Source of the DNA: UBA4744 sp035282865
GTDB taxonomy: Bacteria > Actinomycetota > Acidimicrobiia > Spongiisociales > UBA4744
Reading direction: 5' to 3'
Length of the DNA stretch: 7,379 bases
NCBI GenBank assembly: GCA_035282865.1
Contig: DATEVB010000155.1
Span: 1-7,379 of the forward strand
Each line of letters begins with the position of its first letter. The first letter of the stretch is position 1. The notes under the pieces are model-generated. The model saw only the letters and a program-made list of their open reading frames with translations, searched no databases and was not told where the DNA came from. A program made the position numbers and the translations under genes. Below are positions 1 to 6,246 of this stretch, piece after piece.

Positions 1-108
1 TTCTTCGACATGCCGGTCCGCCTGCAGCGGGATGAGCCGGAACTCTATGCCCTGCTCAGTGTCTTCTACCGGCAGGACCCCGCAACCCGCTGGAAGGCTA
101 TCTCCTGA
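1..108 (+). CDS. C-terminal end of probable zinc-dependent peptidase (MtfA / M90 family), partial
   Basis: Frame 1 is open from the first base and stops with TGA at 106-108, leaving 35 visible residues. The tail contains FFDMPVRL, then PELYALLSVFYRQDP. A phenylalanine-rich start followed by 'P-x-LY-x-LL-x-x-FY-x-QDP' is what I recall from the extreme C-terminus of MtfA-type cytoplasmic metallopeptidases. In enterobacteria MtfA binds the glucose regulator Mlc. The zinc-binding HExxH motif would lie upstream, outside the window, so catalytic competence cannot be judged. The family call rests on a short tail only. No other gene follows on this strand until the tRNA-Ser. Confidence 0.6.
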   Translation, partial: FFDMPVRLQRDEPELYALLSVFYRQDPATRWKAIS

Positions 109-371
109 CAACGGAGGAGCGCGCGGACGGCAACGCAATCCCGGGTCGTCTTTGTCGACCATGGCGGACCGGGTCCGATGCGGGCCGTTCGTCGATGGGG
201 CGACACCCGGGAACGCTACGGACCCGACGCAGGCCGATCGTTCGGCATCCGGAGCGAGAGCGGCCGGCGACTCTGGGCGGTACCGGATGAGGGCTGTCCG
301 ACCTTGGGGAGTCTGGCGATGGTGGTTTGCGGTTGTTTCCTTTGCAGCCCTCTGACCCGGCCCCGGTCAAC

Positions 372-406
372 GGTTGGAGCTTGCAACCTGGAACTTGTAA
401 CTTGGA
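372..406. repeat. Five tandem 7-bp repeats (consensus roughly RCTTGNA)
   Basis: Consecutive heptamers read GGTTGGA, GCTTGCA, ACCTGGA, ACTTGTA and ACTTGGA with no spacer. The central TTG (CTG in copy 3) and the final A are kept while the other bases drift, so this is a degenerate 7-bp microsatellite. It ends 28 bases before the first base of tRNA-Ser and therefore lies where that gene's promoter should be. Function is unknown. It could be a neutral slippage repeat, or its TTG/TAA-rich units could supply promoter hexamers. Confidence 0.6.
374..403 (+). promoter_or_regulatory. Candidate tRNA-Ser promoter inside the heptamer repeat
   Basis: TTGGAG (374-379) and TAACTT (398-403) are separated by 18 bases. 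They fit a loose -35 TTGNNN and an actinobacterial-style -10 TANNNT. Transcription would begin near 410, giving a leader of about 25 bases before the tRNA. The hexamers are themselves part of the tandem repeat, so the match could be coincidental. Confidence 0.25.
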
Positions 407-434
407 GCAGTCGCCGGTCGACAAAGGACGGCAA

Positions 435-525
435 GGAGAGGTGGCCGAGCGGTCGAAGGCGCTCGCCTGCTAAGCGAGTAGGGGGTTTTAAAGCTCCCTC
501 GAGGGTTCAAATCCCTCCCTCTACG
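435..525 (+). tRNA. tRNA-Ser (anticodon GCU)
   Basis: A class II tRNA of 91 bases with a long variable arm. The acceptor strand is 435-441, followed by T8 and G9. The D stem GCC/GGC is at 444-446 and 458-460. The anticodon stem CTCGC/GCGAG is at 462-466 and 474-478, with loop CTGCTAA and anticodon GCT at 469-471. The long variable arm lies between 479 and 500. The T stem GAGGG/CCCTC encloses TTCAAAT. The acceptor 3' strand is 518-524 with discriminator G525. It reads AGC and AGU serine codons. Two oddities: acceptor pair 2-71 is G436 against A523, a mismatch, and the 3' end is followed by CCC rather than CCA, so CCA must be added after transcription. Confidence 0.95.
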
Positions 526-656
526 CCCAAACATGAATTCTGCTCCGTATTGCCTCCGGGGAGGAGGTGGCCTGCCAGGGCCGGAGGAGCGCCGATCTCG
601 TAGAGAGCCAAGCGGCGTTGAAATAGGGAAGAACTGACGGCCGGCATCTCGCCCGC
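526..656. other. Convergent spacer with GC-rich inverted repeat
   Basis: tRNA-Ser (plus) and the toroid-protein gene (minus) converge here, so transcripts from both sides should end in this spacer. The only notable structure is a 7-bp inverted repeat CCTCCGG (553-559) and CCGGAGG (581-587), with a further short GGCC pairing inside. No run of T follows it on either strand, so it is not a canonical intrinsic terminator. Nothing else is seen. Confidence 0.35.
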
Positions 657-1640
657 CTACGGTCTCCCTGCTGCCTGCAGTACTACCAATGCATCGACCG
701 TGACCAGTTCGTTGGTGCGGGTCTTGCCCCCGGGTCCCCACTCGGCCCAACTGCCCCGGGTTATCAGGCTGTCAGCGGCACGGGCCGTTTTCGCCTCTGC
801 CGGGAAACCTCCGTCGGGCAGGCGCTTTGACTCCAGCACTTCGAGAGCGTCGACACAACGAGGATCATCGATCTTGCCCATCTCGGCCATCACCTGGAGA
901 GCAAACAGTGGATCGTAGAAACGGATCGGAAACCGGATCGACTGGAACTGCTCGAGTAGACGCCCGTCGCTCTTGCGCCAGAGGAGACGCCGCTCGAGCA
1001 GAAACCGGGCGGACCGTTCCGCCGCTCCGAAGGCCGGTTGGTACCCATGGACCCTCCAGTAGGCGTGCAATCCACGCAGCGGAATCAGGGTCTCCATGAA
1101 CGAGGAGGTACGGGCGGCGGGCCGCTTGTCACAGTTCCAGCCGCCGTCGGGCCACTGCACGTCCACCAGTCGATCGACCAGCATCTGGGTGCGCTCGTCT
1201 TCGAGGCCCAATCCCAGCGAGTACCAGATGGCGTTGCCCTCCATCGAGGCGCAACGCCGTACCCGGTCCGGCTGATCGTCGTAGAAGACGGTGCGCGGGA
1301 ACCGCATGTGCTGGGGCGAGAGCATCCACTCGTACACCTGGTCGCGCAGCGGAAGGAGGCCTTCATCACCAGGCGGGTATTCGGTCAAGGCCAGCTGCAC
1401 CAGGGTCCAGTGTGGCCCTTGCCACTTGGTGTACGGATTGGCGGCAATCGTGCCATCCGGGCGGCGGTGGGCCAGCAACCGGCGAGCGCGTTCGCTGTTG
1501 GCCACGGATCGACGAAGCCCGGCGACGGTGTTCTCCGGCCGGCCCAGCAGATCCCGGCGCGTTTTCAACACCACGGCCTCATCGTCGGAGTGGAGCAACC
1601 GCTCCACGATGGATGATCGGGCCAGATCGGAGGGCTGCAT
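657..1640 (-). CDS. Squalene-cyclase-like alpha/alpha-toroid protein, function unknown
   Basis: The product is 327 residues long and has no signal peptide or membrane segment. The fold call comes from QW-like repeats of the prenyltransferase/squalene cyclase superfamily. The best is QWPDGGWNCD (162-171). Weaker repeat units are seen at RRPDGTIAANP (59-69) and RLPDGGFPAE (273-282). Also family-like are the KWQGPHW segment (72-78), CASMEGNAIW (130-139) and the SSFMETL helix start (179-185). The DXDD acid motif of squalene-hopene cyclases is absent and the protein is about half their length, so triterpene cyclisation is unlikely. Similar stand-alone toroids are usually annotated only as 'prenyltransferase/squalene oxidase repeat' proteins; a substrate cannot be named. 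It starts 10 bases after the end of the DUF885 remnant and is probably cotranscribed from metH. The ATG at 1640 has only a weak GGAG nearby (3-6 bases upstream); a GTG at 1607 is a possible alternative start. Confidence 0.8.
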   Translation of the reverse strand: MQPSDLARSSIVERLLHSDDEAVVLKTRRDLLGRPENTVAGLRRSVANSERARRLLAHRRPDGTIAANPYTKWQGPHWTLVQLALTEYPPGDEGLLPLRDQVYEWMLSPQHMRFPRTVFYDDQPDRVRRCASMEGNAIWYSLGLGLEDERTQMLVDRLVDVQWPDGGWNCDKRPAARTSSFMETLIPLRGLHAYWRVHGYQPAFGAAERSARFLLERRLLWRKSDGRLLEQFQSIRFPIRFYDPLFALQVMAEMGKIDDPRCVDALEVLESKRLPDGGFPAEAKTARAADSLITRGSWAEWGPGGKTRTNELVTVDALVVLQAAGRP

Positions 1641-1650
1641 GGCTCCGACG

Positions 1651-2294
1651 CTACTCCGTTGCCATCCACTCCTCGATCAGCGAGCGCAGTACCGGTAGGG
1701 TCACACCGCCACTTCCGAGCACGACATCGTGGAAGGCCCGCAGATCGAAGGTGGAGCCGAAGGCGGTCCGTGCCTCATCCCGGAGTCGCACGATCTCCTG
1801 CTGCCCGGTCTTGTAGGCAAGCGCCTGATCCGGGCCGGAGGACGGCCCTTGCGGATGGCCGAGCGGTACCGATCAAAGGCCTGATCGAGCGCTCCGGGGA
1901 TGGCATGCAGCCGCTCTATATAGGCCTCGGCGTAGTCCGGCTCGGGGAACATCCACTGCGGGGCGACATGCAGCATGGTGGCGTGCGGAGAGACGAGTTG
2001 ATCGCTGCGCATCTCGGTTATCTGGCTGTCGATCACCGCCACGTTCTTCCGGCAGTCGCCGATCATCACCGTCCTGGTGACCCGTTCGGTGTGGTTCAAG
2101 GTGTCCGGATCGATCGCTTCGGCCCGGTTGGCGAATTCGAACAATTGCGTCCGCTGGACCGCTTCCCGTTCCTCCGAGAGGTCTTCGATCAGATGGTCGA
2201 AGCGGTGATCACCCAGCAGGGTTGCCGACGATGGTGAGTTCTCGAGGCCGAACTCCCATAGTTCGGTGGCGAGCCGGTCGAGCTCGGGATGCAT
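1651..2294 (-). pseudogene. DUF885-family gene collapsed by internal deletion and frameshift
   Basis: The gene starts at ATG 2294, preceded by AGGAGA four bases upstream. Residues 1-150 read as the N-terminus of DUF885 proteins (MHPELDRLATELWEFGLENSP, ending near LDQAFDRYRSAIRKG). Just after codon 150 (about 1831-1847) the family resemblance jumps to another frame. That frame encodes the normal C-terminus, beginning DQALAYKTGQQEIVRLRDEA and ending LIEEWMATE, with TAG at 1653-1651. The two parts are out of frame by two bases. Family members usually have about 550-600 residues, so roughly 340-370 are missing. The lost part includes the region that carries the conserved HE-x-x-x-GHH-type motif of this peptidase-like family. 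Translation from 2294 would give a 197-residue chimera ending at 1701 with a non-homologous tail. It sits 72 bases after metH. A collapsed assembly is the main alternative to a true deletion. Confidence 0.75.
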
Positions 2295-2366
2295 GGTTCT
2301 CCTCATAGGGCGACGGTCGAGTCTGGCACCACCGCCGCCGGGGACGTTCCCGGCCGCCACGCCGAA

Positions 2367-5300
2367 TTATCTGGCTATGAAGTACTTGGCCTGCGGGTGG
2401 TGGCAGATGATGGCTGAGGTGGTCTGCTCGGGTTGGTACTGCCAGCCGGTCTCCTCACCGATGGCGATGCCGATCCGATCGGCGTCGAGCAAGGCGGCCA
2501 CCCGGGCGTTGTCCTCGAGATCGGGACATGCCGGGTATCCCCACGAGTATCGTCCCCCCCGGTACTGCTGGCGGAACAGCCCTTGTAGCGACGGGCCGTC
2601 CTCGTCGGCGAAGCCCCATTCGGTACGGATCCGGTGATGCCAGAACTCGGCGAGGGCTTCGGCCATTTCCACCGCCAACCCGTGCAGGAACAGGTAGTCG
2701 CGGTAATGGTGACCCGTGAACAACTCGGCGGCCCGTTCAGATGCTCGTTCACCCATCGTGACGATGTGGAAGGCGGCGTAGTCGACCTCGTCTTCGAGAG
2801 GCCGATGAAAGTCGGCGATGCAGAAGTGCGGCGCTGATGCTTGCCGGGGGAAGGTGAAGCGGGTTGATTCCTGTGATCTGTTCTCGTTCTCCCAGATGAT
2901 CAGGTCGTTGCCGTCGGAGTTGACCGGGAAGTACCCGTACACCACCTGCGGCACCAGGAGGTGGTCTTCCTTCGTGCGGCTCAGCTGTTCACGGAGCAGG
3001 GGCCGGGTGCGGGTTTTGAAGGCTTGATCGTCTTCGTCGGCTTCGGGCCGGAAATGCCACTGGTTGCGGAACAAGGCCGTTTCGTTGAGATAGGCGGCGA
3101 TGTCGTCGATGGCTATGCCTTTGACCAGTCGCGACCCCAGGAAGGGCGGTTGGTACACCTTGTTGTTCGCTTCGACCTCCGGGGAGCGGTTCGTCTGGGC
3201 GGTCGTCGGCGCGGGGCGTTCGCGACGTGGAGGAAGCGTGCGGCCACCCTTGCGGCGGCCGAATTCGGGATCTTCGAGATGGGCGTTGGCGGCGATCTGT
3301 TCCATCACTGCCAGTCCGGCAAACGCGTTCTTTCCGTAGAACAACGGCCCCGGATAGACCTCTCGCAGGTCGCGTTCTACGTACATGCGGGTGAGGGCCG
3401 CACCGCCCAGGATCACCGGGAGGTGCGACAACCCCCGATCGATCAACTCGACCAGGTTGTCGCGCATGATCACGGTGGACTTGACCAGCAGGCCGCTCAT
3501 CCCGATGGCGTCGGCGTTGGTCTCCAACGCCTTTTCGATCATCTCAGCGATGCCGACCTTGATGCCGAGGTTGTGGACCTGGTAGCCGTTGTTGGTGAGG
3601 ATGATGTCCACCAGGTTCTTGCCGATGTCGTGGACGTCTCCTTTGACGGTCGCCACGACGATCGATCCCCGCCCGGCGCCGTCGGCACGCTCCATGTGCG
3701 GTTCGAGATGCGAGACGGCGACTTTCATCGTCTCGGCCGACTGCAGCACGAACGGAAGCTGCATTTCGCCCGACGCGAACAATTCCCCCACGGTTCTCAT
3801 ACCGGCCAGGAGGATCTCGTTGATGATCGAGAGGGCGGGCATGCCTCCGGCGAGGGCTTCATCGAGGTCGTCGGTGAGGCCATCCCGGTCTCCTTCCACG
3901 ATCCGATATTCGAGCCGTCGCGCCGGCGGCCAGCCGGTCCGGTCCTCCGCTTCGATGGCGGCCGTTTGCACGTCGGCGAACAGCTCGAGGATCCTGGCGA
4001 GCGGGTCGTACGTTTCCGTGCGGCGGTCGTGGATGAGATCGAGCGCCGCTTCCCGCTGCTCGGCCGGTATGCGATGCAGCGGCTGGATTCGAGCCGCATG
4101 GACGATGGCGGCGTCGAGTCCATGTTCGATCGCTTCGTGCAGGAAGACCGAGTTGATGACGTGGCGGGCGGCCGGCTTCAACCCGAACGACACATTGGAC
4201 ACGCCGAGGATGGTGTGCACGCCGGGAAGCTCCGCCTTGATCCTGCGGACGGCCTCGAGGGTGGCGAGGCCGTCGCCACGGAGAGCCGCATCGCCGGTGC
4301 TCAAAGGAAAGGTGAGGGGGTCGAAGATCAAATCTCCGGGCTCGAGGCCGTATCGGTCGACGGCCAACCGGTGGATCCGGTGTGCCACCCGCAACTTCCA
4401 TGCAACGTCGCGGGCTTGGCCGTCTTCATCGATGAGCAGGCAGATCACCGCCGCTCCGTATTCCCGGGCCAACAACATGACCCGGTCGAAGCGGGATCCC
4501 TCGTTCTCGCCGTCCTCGAGGTTGGCCGAGTTGAGAACGGCCCGACCGCCGATCCATTGCAGACCGGTCTCGAGGACTTCCGGCTCTGTTGAGTCGAGCA
4601 CGACGGGAACGCCCACCTGGCCGGTGAACCGTCGCGCCAGTTGATCCATGTCCCGGGTACCGTCCCGACCGACGTAGTCGACGCTGAGATCGACGAGGTG
4701 GGCGCCTTCTCGTATCTGGTCCCGCCCCATCTGCACGCCGGTGTCCCAGTCCTCACCCAGTAGGGCTTCTCGGAACTGCTTGGAGCCGTTGGCGTTGGTC
4801 CGTTCGCCGACGATCAGAAAAGAGGTGTCCTGGTGGAAGGGCACGAAACTGTAGGTAGAGGCCGCCCCGGACTGGTGGTCCGGTGTTCGGGGAGCCGGGG
4901 TCAGGTTGCGCACCGCCTCGACGACCGTGCGTAGATGTTGGGGGGTCGTGCCACAACAACCGCCCACTACCGTGACGCCGAGCTCGGTGATGAACCGGGT
5001 GTGGTGGTCGGCCAATTCGATGGGCGAGAGGTCGTAGCAGACGGCTCCTTCCCGGATCTCGGGTAATCCGGCGTTGGGGATCACTGAGATCGGCAGTCGC
5101 GAGTGGTTGGCCAGGTAGCGGAGATGTTCGGTCATTTCGGCCGGACCGGTGGCACAGTTGATCCCGAACACGTCGGGCCGCATCGGGTCGATGGCGGCCA
5201 GGGCAGCGCCGATCTCCGTGCCGGGCAGCATGCGTCCGGTGGCTTCGATGGTCACCTGGGCCTGGATGGGGACGGCCCGCGCTAGGCGGGCCATCGCCCG

Positions 5301-5825
5301 GCGGGCGCCGTTCAGCGCCGCTTTGAGCCCCAGGAGATCAAACTGGGTCTCGATGATGAATAGGTCCACCCCGCCTTCGAGCAATCCGGCCGCTTGTTCC
5401 TCGAAGGCGTCACGGAGCTCCCGGTAGGTGATCTGTCCCAGGGTCGGGAACTTAGTCCCCGGGCCAATCGAACCCGCCACCCAGCGGGGGTGATCGGCGG
5501 TGGTGTAGTCATCGACAACTTCTCTCGCGATCCGGGCGGCGGCCACGTTGAGTTCGTGGACCCGGTGCTCCAGGCCGTACTCGGAGAGCGGGACCGAGAA
5601 GCCGCCGAAGCTGTTGGTTTCGATGACGTCGACGCCCACGTCGAGAAAGGAGGCATGCACGGCCCGGATGACGTCTGGACGGGTGACGCTCAGCAGCTCA
5701 TTGCATCCTTCGAGGTCATCTCCACCGAAATCGTCGGCGGTGAGACCGGCCTGCTGCAAGGAGGTTCCCATGGCGCCGTCATACACGACGACCCGGTTGG
5801 TCGCAGCCTTGACGTAGTCCTCCAT
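2367..5825 (-). CDS. metH: Cobalamin-dependent methionine synthase (5-methyltetrahydrofolate-homocysteine methyltransferase)
   Basis: This cytosolic enzyme makes methionine and tetrahydrofolate from homocysteine and methyltetrahydrofolate, using B12 as methyl carrier. It has 1152 residues (E. coli 1227) and all four modules in order. The homocysteine domain (about 1-310) has zinc ligands Cys224 in GINCATG and Cys290-Cys291 in VGGCCGTTP. The pterin-binding domain (about 330-600) has FLIVGERTNANGS, DLSVDY, FDPLTFPLSTGD and GVSNVSFGL. The B12 cap and binding domains (about 640-850) have DVHDIG with the lower-ligand His732, and GMSGLL at 775-780. After a Pro/Arg-rich linker (855-890), the SAM-dependent reactivation domain (about 895-1145) carries GYPACPDLED and PEQTTSAIICHHPQAKYF. 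The start at 5825 is fixed by AGAAGGAG five bases upstream. The mRNA leader contains a SAM-I riboswitch. No frame damage is seen, and the gene appears fully functional. Confidence 0.98.
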   Translation of the reverse strand: MEDYVKAATNRVVVYDGAMGTSLQQAGLTADDFGGDDLEGCNELLSVTRPDVIRAVHASFLDVGVDVIETNSFGGFSVPLSEYGLEHRVHELNVAAARIAREVVDDYTTADHPRWVAGSIGPGTKFPTLGQITYRELRDAFEEQAAGLLEGGVDLFIIETQFDLLGLKAALNGARRAMARLARAVPIQAQVTIEATGRMLPGTEIGAALAAIDPMRPDVFGINCATGPAEMTEHLRYLANHSRLPISVIPNAGLPEIREGAVCYDLSPIELADHHTRFITELGVTVVGGCCGTTPQHLRTVVEAVRNLTPAPRTPDHQSGAASTYSFVPFHQDTSFLIVGERTNANGSKQFREALLGEDWDTGVQMGRDQIREGAHLVDLSVDYVGRDGTRDMDQLARRFTGQVGVPVVLDSTEPEVLETGLQWIGGRAVLNSANLEDGENEGSRFDRVMLLAREYGAAVICLLIDEDGQARDVAWKLRVAHRIHRLAVDRYGLEPGDLIFDPLTFPLSTGDAALRGDGLATLEAVRRIKAELPGVHTILGVSNVSFGLKPAARHVINSVFLHEAIEHGLDAAIVHAARIQPLHRIPAEQREAALDLIHDRRTETYDPLARILELFADVQTAAIEAEDRTGWPPARRLEYRIVEGDRDGLTDDLDEALAGGMPALSIINEILLAGMRTVGELFASGEMQLPFVLQSAETMKVAVSHLEPHMERADGAGRGSIVVATVKGDVHDIGKNLVDIILTNNGYQVHNLGIKVGIAEMIEKALETNADAIGMSGLLVKSTVIMRDNLVELIDRGLSHLPVILGGAALTRMYVERDLREVYPGPLFYGKNAFAGLAVMEQIAANAHLEDPEFGRRKGGRTLPPRRERPAPTTAQTNRSPEVEANNKVYQPPFLGSRLVKGIAIDDIAAYLNETALFRNQWHFRPEADEDDQAFKTRTRPLLREQLSRTKEDHLLVPQVVYGYFPVNSDGNDLIIWENENRSQESTRFTFPRQASAPHFCIADFHRPLEDEVDYAAFHIVTMGERASERAAELFTGHHYRDYLFLHGLAVEMAEALAEFWHHRIRTEWGFADEDGPSLQGLFRQQYRGGRYSWGYPACPDLEDNARVAALLDADRIGIAIGEETGWQYQPEQTTSAIICHHPQAKYFIAR

Positions 5826-5826
5826 G

Positions 5827-5857
5827 TCGCTCCTTCTGGTAGATCGAAGAGGAGCGA
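5827..5857 (-). promoter_or_regulatory. metH RBS-sequestering hairpin with competing anti-sequestor
   Basis: On the metH strand, TCGCTCCT (5857-5850) is the exact complement of AGGAGCGA (5834-5827), which contains the metH Shine-Dalgarno sequence. They form an 8-bp stem over a 15-base loop. A rival hairpin pairs GAGG (5869-5866) with CCTC (5852-5849) and GCG (5863-5861) with CGC (5856-5854). It uses three bases of riboswitch helix P1 (5869-5867) and most of the sequestor arm, so it cannot coexist with either. Inferred logic: SAM stabilises P1, the rival hairpin cannot form, the RBS is hidden and metH translation is off. Without SAM, the rival forms and the RBS is free. Confidence 0.7.
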
Positions 5858-5866
5858 AGCCGCCGC

Positions 5867-5954
5867 CTCATCGATCAGGCCTTGGCACCTTGATCCCCTG
5901 GGGGATCGGTTGCCGCGGTTTCGTCGGGCCTGTCCCTCCACCGCTCAAGATGAG
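5867..5954 (-). ncRNA. SAM-I (S-box) riboswitch in the metH leader
   Basis: Read on the metH strand, the segment carries the S-box signature: CTCATC (5954-5949), then TTGAGCGGTGGAGGGACAGG, the GGCCCGACGAAACCGCGGCA stretch with AACC, a P4 stem GATCCCC/GGGGATC (5907-5901 and 5898-5892), and the conserved AAGGTGCC near 5892-5885. Helix P1 closes with GATGAG at 5872-5867, complementary to the first six bases. This RNA class binds S-adenosylmethionine and controls methionine-synthesis genes. No U-run terminator lies between P1 and metH, so translational rather than transcriptional control is inferred. The element is compact at about 88 bases because P4 is short. Confidence 0.92.
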
Positions 5955-5962
5955 TGTGGAGA

Positions 5963-5990
5963 AGCTTACCGGCGGCGGGTCATTGGTCAA
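5963..5990 (-). promoter_or_regulatory. Candidate promoter for the riboswitch-metH transcript
   Basis: On the minus strand, TTGACC (5990-5985) is followed after 16 bases by TAAGCT (5968-5963). These match a good -35 and a TANNNT-type -10. Transcription would begin near 5956, within a couple of bases of the 5' side of riboswitch helix P1, which supports the assignment. Start sites were not measured. Confidence 0.5.
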
Positions 5991-6000
5991 GGCGCCGGGT

Positions 6001-6028
6001 TTCGCATTACGGCCGGGTCGACTACCTT
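6001..6028 (+). promoter_or_regulatory. Candidate promoter for tRNA-Arg
   Basis: TTCGCA (6001-6006) and TACCTT (6023-6028) are separated by 16 bases and resemble -35 and TANNNT-type -10 elements. Transcription from about 6035 would leave a 25-base 5' leader on the tRNA precursor. This promoter would be divergent from the metH promoter about 10 bases away. The match is modest. Confidence 0.35.
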
Positions 6029-6059
6029 TAGCGGGCAAGCTTCCGTTTCCGGGAGTTGT

Positions 6060-6134
<75 letters not shown>

Positions 6135-6170
6135 CTAGGCAGATCTGGCTTCTACCAGGGGAAATGCCAT

Positions 6171-6201
6171 AAGATGGCCCCGCTTCGAGCGGGGTCATCT
6201 T
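6171..6201 (+). terminator. 14-bp hairpin after tRNA-Arg, possible terminator
   Basis: The arms AAGATGGCCCCGCT (6171-6184) and AGCGGGGTCATCTT (6188-6201) pair over all 14 positions, with one G-T wobble and a TCG loop. The stem has an A-rich base on the left and a T-rich base on the right, so it looks bidirectional, but the T tract is short (CTTGCCTT). It probably ends the tRNA-Arg transcript and insulates it from the integrase gene. A role as a recombination-site structure is an alternative. Confidence 0.5.
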
Positions 6202-6216
6202 GCCTTCGCGCTAGCG

Positions 6217-6235
6217 ATGTATGTCGAATGTATGT
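6217..6235. repeat. Pair of 8-bp direct repeats ATGTATGT before the integrase
   Basis: ATGTATGT occurs at 6217-6224 and again at 6228-6235, start to start 11 bases, about one helical turn. The repeats are AT-rich within GC-rich DNA and lie between the tRNA 3' end and the integrase start. Short direct repeats at such a place are typical of arm-type binding sites for the integrase N-terminal domain or for a regulator of int. Which of these applies, if either, is not shown by the sequence. Confidence 0.45.
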
Positions 6236-6246
6236 AAAGTCGGCTG

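Larger units (their letters stand above)
109..434. other. Gene-free GC-rich spacer before tRNA-Ser
   Basis: I see no supportable gene in this stretch. Open frames on both strands exist, but their translations are arginine-, proline- and serine-rich low-complexity sequence with no recognisable domain. They overlap each other in several frames, and none has a convincing ribosome binding site. A weak imperfect direct repeat (175-186 and 224-235, 10 of 12 bases alike) is present. The only clear structure is the 7-bp tandem repeat at 372-406. The region probably holds the end of the upstream transcript and the tRNA-Ser promoter. Confidence 0.5.

Noticed and set aside
175..235. Imperfect direct repeat (10 of 12 bases) in the gene-free spacer
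   Set aside because: Two short GC-rich copies with mismatches are expected by chance at this base composition.
32..603. Overlapping open frames on both strands around the spacer and tRNA-Ser
   Set aside because: They overlap the peptidase tail, each other or the tRNA itself, and give low-complexity Arg/Pro/Ser-rich translations.
1038..1816. Plus-strand open frames of 134-192 codons opposite the toroid gene
   Set aside because: These are shadows of the minus-strand gene, which shows family motifs in its own frame.
2337..2354. 6-bp hairpin GCCGGG/CCCGGC between metH and the DUF885 remnant, considered as a terminator
   Set aside because: No T-rich tract follows on either strand and the stem is short, so readthrough within the operon is more likely.
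2961..4592. A 543-codon open frame on the plus strand, and a 351-codon one at 3589-4644, opposite metH
   Set aside because: Both lie entirely antisense to a full-length, motif-complete metH in GC-rich DNA, where long shadow frames are expected. Their translations have no recognisable domain and no RBS was found.
5826..6059. Cobalamin riboswitch considered in front of the B12-dependent metH
   Set aside because: No B12-box motif was seen; the conserved blocks in the leader are those of the SAM-I class.
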